This document shows, piece by piece, positions 59,901 through 64,000 of a stretch of 64,000 bases of DNA. The stretch comes from Micromussa lordhowensis (lineage: Eukaryota; Cnidaria; Anthozoa; Scleractinia; Lobophylliidae): contig OZ026604.1 of assembly GCA_964020085.1 (NCBI GenBank), forward strand, positions 31,312,830 through 31,376,829, in the 5' to 3' direction. Numbering within the stretch: the first letter of the stretch is position 1; each line of letters begins with the position of its first letter. A program made the position numbers and the translations under genes. A model generated the notes under the pieces. That model saw nothing but the letters and a program-made list of their open reading frames with translations. It was not told where the DNA came from and ran no database searches.

Positions 59901-62293
59901 GGCTGATATGGCTTCCTCTCTTAATATTGCTGCTGTTACTAGATCATACTCAATTAGCCCCAGCCTCCTACATAGACTCCCTTTGGGCTCGTCACGCAAT
60001 CTTCCTCGCCATGAAGATTGCGCGACGAGCCTAAAGGAGGGTCACTTAGTCGTCATTTTCGTTTTTGTCACAGTAATGCACGGACCCTTGTTTGGAAAAT
60101 TTGGACATTAGTGGGGGATAATTTCAGTTTTTTGGGGTTATCGGTGTAATTGTGGTGAAGCCATGAATTTATGTATTTTAACTTTTGAAGTCTCTGCTAG
60201 TGACCATTCAAAATAAAAGCTATCAAGCAGGATTGTGAAAACTGATATCAGTAAGTTTTTCCGATGTTTGAACTCTTTCATTCTTGGAATTAAAATAAGA
60301 AAGGTAATCGCAACCTGAATCAAGACAAGGGCAAAGTAGCTCCTAGCTAACGAAACCTTCCTGCGCAGATATGTTCCGCCCCTGGTTTCAATAACCTAGT
60401 TTTCATTCCATCTTGCAGGTGCTTGGGTAACGTCACGCCGGTTAACCGTGAACCGTTACAGATGACATTCTCTCCTTTCCGCGAGAATCGCTTGAGCGTG
60501 ACCGTACGCGTGACAGACCCGGCCCAGCCCCCCGCCTGTCGGTTGGCGTTCCTCAAGGAGCCTCGTAAAGACCGCCAGGGTAACGTGCGGACGATTTGCA
60601 ATCTGAGCATCGATTTATCTGAAGAGGTGAGGCATAAACTACTAATTTCTATAGCTATAATAAAAGATTTGAATGAAAATAAAAAAGGAGAGTTAATATT
60701 TTGATCTTGCGCACGGGTATGTGAAGAACAGTGATTGGCAACTATCTTCTCCCAAAAGCAACATAGAGTTCATGGGAAGTAAAGAACTGATCATTGATAA
60801 CGTTGTAACTAAAGGGTCAGTTTTTCGGCTATACACGCCTCGTTACGACCGCTGGTTACAAATCAATTGTGTAGGCTAGATTTCAATATATTTATTTGAT
60901 TCTCACAGAACTTGAAGAAAGAAGAGGCTTCCGCCCGGCTTCCTGGTAAGTTAATCGTTAGGTCTTTTTTGGTACTGGGAGAGGTGTTATTGACCACGAT
61001 CTCGTTCAACGATAGCGAAATTTTTCAATTGTCAAATTCACAAAACCAAATTCACAGAACTTCGCAGAGATAAACAAACCAATCAGAGCGACGATAATTC
61101 GCGCAACCAGTGATATGGGCGGGAAGACATGAAAGCGATGCTAAGCGCGGGAAAATAGTTACCGGTGCCAAGCGCGGGAAAACATGAAACCGATGCAAAG
61201 CGTCAGAAATCGTGAAGGCCGTGGCGAGAGGGCGCAAACATGTTAGTCTTGGCAAAGAGTTGGAAAATACTGGAAAACACATCAGGCGACATTAAGCGCA
61301 AAGGCACCTCAGTCATTTAGTTTTTCATTAGATTGGGAAGCGAAGACACAGCGTTTCTCGATTACTTAGTTTTCAGTGCACTTTCAGATCATCTAGTTTA
61401 TCACCGTTGTACTAACGTTACTCTTGTTGTTGACTCGTAGATGAATTGCTGACATTGATCGGCGAAGGTGTTGGATACGATTGGATCGCGCTTGGTCAGG
61501 AGTTGGGATTCGCAGACTCAGAACTGCAAGAAATTTCCGATAGACAGTAAGTGTTGACCCTGTCCCCTTCGCAGGCCTTACTTGGTTTGCCACGCAACAC
61601 TTCACGGCCCAAATAGTTCCGAGCAGATAAATATTCATTTTTTTCTCATAACATTTTCTTTCCTCCAGTTCTGCTTCAACAGACGAGTGCGCTGCAGATG
61701 TGTTGAAGACTTGGCGTGACAAAGAAGAATCCGAGGCCAACATGGCGTCCTTAGAGAAAGCTCTCCGGGAAATGGGACGAGAAGATATCGCAGACAATTT
61801 CAAACAGCTGGCCTACAGCAGTTATTCCAAAGACCCTGTGGTTGTCGTGGAAACGCATCGCGTGACCACTAATACAGTTTCCACAGAGAGCTCAGCGCCA
61901 GGTCAGCGGCGCATTTCGGAGTTCCTGGACACGGCTGGTGAAACTGACGCCATGTTTGGTGACGATCCTAGTTCCCAGTCCCCGCAAGTGGAGCACAAAT
62001 CTGTGTCAGACGGAGACGAGGTTTTCTCCGAGTTCAGGACCGTGAAGATGAAGAGTTCGCCAGAACCAATCACAGAAGAGTCGGTCATTATAGTAGAGAA
62101 ACACAGAGTCGTGGATGAAGATGGAAATGTCATCGAAGAAAGCCACAAGATAATGGAAGATGGCAAGGAGGTGACAGAGGACAGAGAAAAGTTGCTGCAG
62201 GATTTCTTCAGTAATGATCAAGGCGTGCTAGATTTCTTGACCAACGATGCTAACAAGGCATTAGAGAACGGAGACGAAGAAACCGAGATATAA
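35909..62293 (+). CDS. Ankyrin (24 ANK repeats, ZU5-ZU5-UPA, death domain; complete, 33 exons)
   Basis: Ankyrins link membrane proteins to the spectrin skeleton. Exons: 35909-35947, 39280-39375, 40065-40262, 41086-41184, 41479-41559, 42050-42148, 42262-42360, 42805-42906, 43509-43607, 44084-44182, 44685-44783, 45475-45573, 46361-46459, 47147-47245, 48015-48113, 49213-49311, 49847-49945, 50469-50567, 50747-50845, 51324-51422, 52465-52563, 52920-53117, 53578-53691, 55316-55430, 56197-56638, 57105-57322, 57832-58067, 58497-58804, 59421-59681, 60419-60626, 60909-60945, 61441-61546, 61669-62293. They total 4968 nt, or 1655 aa, with one open frame throughout. The product starts [13 protein letters not shown]. 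Domains: ANK repeats about 14-790, acidic/Ser-rich linker 805-946, ZU5N about 947-1090, ZU5C to 1243, UPA 1244-1400, death domain about 1413-1497, tail to 1655. It belongs to the ANK1/2/3 family; the vertebrate split came later, so no numbered symbol is given. The first intron is 3.3 kb. Confidence 0.94.
38504..38640. repeat. Two-level palindrome in ankyrin intron 1
   Basis: GCAGGTTAAAATGAAATTCC and CCTAATTATTCA on the left are matched by TGAATAATTAGG and then by TTTTGACCTGC on the right. The right side carries a second partial copy of the end (CATTTTAACCTG). Confidence 0.7.
40640..40875. mobile_element. MITE-like fragment with GGTTTTCA/TGAAAACT ends
   Basis: GGCTGGTTTTCAGTAGTGAT at the left and TCGTGAAAACTAG at the right are inverted relatives. 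Repeated GGAGTCGTAA and GAGTCATAAG units fill the middle. Confidence 0.5.
42388..42603 (+). mobile_element. MITE with CAGGGCTCGAAAAAAA ends, copy 2 (ankyrin intron)
   Basis: Same ends and interior as the 17791 copy, in the same orientation. It begins only 27 bases after the exon end at 42360. Confidence 0.75.
43775..44035 (+). repeat. Decayed repeat with AAGCGCCCC units
   Basis: AAGTGCCCCAAAGCACCCCC, AAGCGCCCCTATTTCAG and AAGCGCCCCCATT, then GAATAAGCACCCCGGGCGC. Looks like a transposon fragment in an ankyrin intron. Confidence 0.45.
47317..47445. repeat. Inverted repeat with short AGAGCCAAAAGACAAA tandem
   Basis: TTTCTATCGAGTGATAG on the left is matched by CTATAACTCAATAGAAA on the right. 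Between them AGAGCCAAAAGACAAA repeats about 2.5 times. Confidence 0.6.
48439..48943. mobile_element. MITE with ACACCTTATTCCAAAAT ends
   Basis: ACACCTTATTCCAAAATAGC at the left is matched by TTTTGGAATAAGGTGT at the right, with TTGTTGCCTCGTTC / GAACGAGGCAACGAGGG further in. An inner palindrome at 48518-48662 is nested. Confidence 0.8.
48518..48662. repeat. Nested palindrome
   Basis: AGGAAAATTCATTACCTGAC on the left, GTCAGGTAATGAATTTTCC on the right; GCGTTAAATTGCAC and GTGCAATTTAACGC pair inside around TCGCGAAGCGA. Confidence 0.82.
49084..49107 (+). repeat. (ATC)n microsatellite
   Basis: About seven ATC units in an ankyrin intron. Confidence 0.8.
49500..49760. repeat. Related inverted repeat, copy 2 (ankyrin intron)
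   Basis: Includes GACCGTGTTTGATCACATTT and its inverted copy AAATGTGGTCAAACACGGTC, with CAAAAATACTCCGCTACGCG between them, and ends TTTGATATATCACG. Confidence 0.65.
50184..50417. mobile_element. MITE with CAGGGGCCCGTTTCTCGA ends
   Basis: CAGGGGCCCGTTTCTCGAA at the left is matched by TTCGAGAAACGGGCCCCTG at the right. It ends about 50 bases before the exon at 50469. The end sequence recurs widely in animal genomes (from memory). Confidence 0.8.
50885..51000. mobile_element. Same MITE family, partial copy in ankyrin intron
   Basis: Inverted: ACGGTGGCCAATTCATATTA, AATAAAACCAAATTATCTTG, then GCACCACAGTTTCTTTAGAA. Close to the 50747-50845 exon. Confidence 0.65.
51442..51935. mobile_element. MITE with AATAGACCTTTTCACGG ends
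   Basis: ACGGTTTCTGACGCCATCTT at the left is matched by AAGATGGCGTCAGAAACCGT at the right. It starts 20 bases after exon 51324-51422. Confidence 0.8.
52178..52385 (+). repeat. Degenerate GGGATATTT repeat
   Basis: GGGATACGAG, ACGGGATATTTG, ATGGGATATGGGATATTTAG, ACGGGATATCAAG and ATGGGATC recur at irregular spacing next to TTAACGGG and TTAACAGG. A decayed low-complexity repeat in an ankyrin intron. Confidence 0.6.
54021..54176. repeat. 156-bp palindrome in ankyrin intron
   Basis: Arms TAGCCCAATTTCGATATATT and CAGCCTAAAACAATAGACCT on the left are matched on the right (AGGTCTATTGTTTTAGGCTG, AATATATCGAAATTGGGCTA). The inner pair is CACGAGGCTCGT / ACGAGCCTCG. Confidence 0.85.
55316..56638 (+). 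other. Ankyrin acidic and Ser-rich linker and start of ZU5N
   Basis: Exon 55316-55430 encodes a very acidic stretch rich in EEGEE and EELEEEEV. Exon 56197-56638 adds a Ser/Thr-rich segment with DSGIFSSS followed by the start of ZU5 ([14 protein letters not shown]). The linker probably spans residues 805-946. It is likely flexible and phosphorylatable; the latter is inference from composition. Confidence 0.85.
59704..59928 (+). mobile_element. tRNA-derived SINE (type 2), copy 2
   Basis: Better preserved than copy 1: an A-box-like TGGCGCAGTGCTGAGAGCGC and a B-box GGGTTCGATTCC. It ends GAAAACCAGCTAAGGCTGAT like copy 1. It lies only 23 bases after an ankyrin exon end (59681). Confidence 0.78.
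59962..60035. repeat. AGCCTCCTAC hairpin family, degraded copy
   Basis: Shows CTTTGGGCTCGTCACGCAAT and its near inverted copy ATTGCGCGACGAGCC around TCGCCATG. It directly follows the SINE in the ankyrin intron. Confidence 0.65.
60909..62293 (+). other. Ankyrin death domain and C-terminal tail
   Basis: Exon 60909-60945 (37 nt) encodes a linker of about a dozen residues. Exon 61441-61546 and the start of 61669-62293 encode the death domain ([20 protein letters not shown] to [10 protein letters not shown]). The tail is acidic and contains two related pieces, VVVVETHRV and [20 protein letters not shown]. It ends DEETEI with TAA at 62291. Large vertebrate ankyrins have hundreds of residues between UPA and the death domain; this gene has almost none. 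Confidence 0.88.
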
Positions 62294-63305
62294 CGAGAAA
62301 TGTGAAACAGTTTGTAGCTGTGTAGTGGTACGAACAGTTAAGTATATTTAGGTGAACGGTCTGCGTTCTGAAGTCCAGACGTGATCAGCGAGTTTGTTGT
62401 TTATCTTAAAAGCCAAATTGTACAAGTGCATTGTTGTAAAATTTAGTGGCTTGAGGAGTGGATCAGTTTTTATTAAGATGGTCGACATATTGTTAAGGAA
62501 AGCGTTGTTTAGAAGAGAATTCCTACTAGTCGTTTAATAGCGGTTTAATTAGTGCATTTATCATGCCAAGCATGTACTAAAGTACCTAGATAAAGTGTAA
62601 GTCACAATTCAGACCTGAATATTTCAGTGATTGTTCATTTGGTTAGGAAGCTTTTAAACGTATTTTAGGCGAGACGATCTCAGTTAATCGTGATCTGGAC
62701 CGTCACACAACGTATGAAACGTTGCGTGACATGTAATGGCAGAGTTGACTCACGGAAAAGGTATTTGCACCGGTATTTTGTGAAGCGCTCAGGATTCCGA
62801 TTGATTTCACTCATGCATTCTTATTCTAGCGTTTGTTTTCAATCTTTTGTGCATTTTTCGCGAGAAAACGATTTGTTGATTAGGGAAATTAAATTGTGGG
62901 AAGAGTATTCACTTCCTACTGTTTTACTTTGTATTGACCCCTGCATGTTTTAAGAAAAAAACACTGCTCGAGAGAGGAGAGAATTAGCCGAAGTTATGGC
63001 CACTAACACATGGGAAAATAAGCGCCTGAGGTTCGGAAAATGTTCATTAAATAATCGAGAGTCCGCAATTTTTAGCATTCAATCAAAACGTGCCTACAAG
63101 CTCGTGACAGGACTTCTTTCCCATGGATCTCTTTCCCAGGACGCCTCTCGTTGCTTGTCGTCAAGGTGATATATAACGTTGCTTGGCAACCTCTCACGAC
63201 AACTGGGTCCCAGTCTGCTCCCGGTAGAAAGACTGAACTTGTAATAATGTTAATTAGATTTTACGGCTCTTAGCTAGGCAAGAATAGTATAAAACTAGCA
63301 TCCGG

Positions 63306-63311
63306 AATAAA
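63306..63311 (+). promoter_or_regulatory. Candidate poly(A) signal for the ankyrin gene
   Basis: AATAAA about 1.0 kb after the ankyrin stop, the best hexamer seen before the MITE at 63414. The intervening 62294-63305 has no convincing coding frame and is probably 3' UTR. Confidence 0.45.
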
Positions 63312-63413
63312 CCAAGTCTGTAAACAATTGCGTGTGCCTTAATCATCTGGTGCGAGACTTAGCTTTGACTTGCTTTTCTTTTTTTACACGTGTTCCACTT
63401 CAAATGGCACCAC

Positions 63414-63718
63414 TATTCGCTACTTGCACATGACCCATAATCCCTTGCGTTGTTGGGGGGTAACCAGTAGAAGAAATGTATGGTATCATGACAAAAATTA
63501 GTTCGGTGAGCTCGGAAAACCAGCTACTAATGCTTAAAAATGCACCAGAATTTACCAAAATCATGATAGGAGAAATTTGTACTAGTTTATAACTAAATGT
63601 AGAGAAATTTTTTTTGTCCATACATCGTCTGTAAAAGTACAAGACGATGTATGGACATTTATTCTAATGGTTACCCCCAACAATGCAAAGGATTATGGGT
63701 ATGTGCAAGTAGCGAATA
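63414..63718. mobile_element. MITE with TATTCGCTACTTGCACAT ends
   Basis: Left end TATTCGCTACTTGCACAT with CCATAATCCC; right end inverted (GGATTATGGG, ATGTGCAAGTAGCGAATA). A 41-bp hairpin with GTCCATACATCGTCT lies inside at 63616-63656. Confidence 0.8.
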
Positions 63719-64000
63719 AACGCCAATTAACAAATCCACAATTGCGCAATCTTAACTTAATAAGCACTGAGACCTGGGGAGGAACTACCTCGTGCTACCT
63801 CGTGAAAAGGTCGGGGATACTCGCCGAGTGTTCTAGTGAACATCACTGAGCATGCGTGAATTATTGTACCCAGCGTCTTCTTTCCTTTGACCAGCGGTCG
63901 TTTCGTCAAGCCATGCACAGTAAGGAGTGAAGACTCGAGGTACGAGATTGCGATCAGGCGTTCTTTTTTTTTGGCTCGTTATAATTAGCCGAAAAAAGAA

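Larger units (their letters stand above)
56510..60626 (+). other. Ankyrin ZU5N-ZU5C-UPA spectrin-binding supramodule
   Basis: The tandem is spread over exons from the end of 56197-56638 to 60419-60626. Markers are [16 protein letters not shown] and GLKITLPPR (ZU5N), then [39 protein letters not shown] (ZU5C). UPA carries [19 protein letters not shown] and [11 protein letters not shown]. Order and motifs match the spectrin-binding core of bilaterian ankyrins. Confidence 0.92.
62294..64000. other. Ankyrin 3' UTR and downstream
   Basis: Probable 3' UTR up to about 63330, then a MITE at 63414-63718. Nothing else was recognised to the window end. Confidence 0.6.

Overview
This is a eukaryotic, intron-rich, AT-rich nuclear window, almost certainly from a cnidarian. 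The gene structures, the tRNA-derived SINEs, and the many short palindromic or terminal-inverted-repeat elements fit an anthozoan, probably a stony coral; the species call is inference. Three protein-coding genes lie head-to-tail on the + strand. No gene was found on the minus strand apart from transposon remnants.

(1) 228-11110: the last 20 exons (704 codons) of SHPRH, a SNF2-family ATPase and RING E3 ubiquitin ligase. The gene starts upstream of the window. (2) 14931-27715: a complete 16-exon SF1/branch-point-binding protein gene (582 aa) with a U2AF-binding tryptophan motif, SPSP, KH-QUA2, two CCHC knuckles and a proline-rich tail. (3) 35909-62293: a complete 33-exon ankyrin gene (1655 aa) with 24 ankyrin repeats, ZU5-ZU5-UPA, a death domain and a short acidic tail. 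Exon phases were followed by hand and close in frame across each gene. One SHPRH junction (near 4452/4575) needs an unusual acceptor.

The three genes act in different places: DNA-damage tolerance, splice-site recognition and membrane-skeleton anchoring. No functional operon-like link is implied.

Introns and the two intergenic gaps (11.1-14.9 kb and 27.7-35.9 kb) are packed with transposable-element debris: tRNA-derived SINEs (3.3, 8.5, 31.1, 59.7 kb), many MITE-like hairpins, a Tigger-like element nested in a palindromic element (18.8-20.2 kb), and a layered MULE/hAT nest (11.8-14.4 kb). The MULE remnant retains part of a transposase on the minus strand, with a likely intron and a frameshift. 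The most unusual signal is a perfect histone-mRNA-type 3' stem-loop just downstream of that transposase stop. A 26-bp identical copy lies at the end of another degenerate transposon-like ORF near 19.3 kb.
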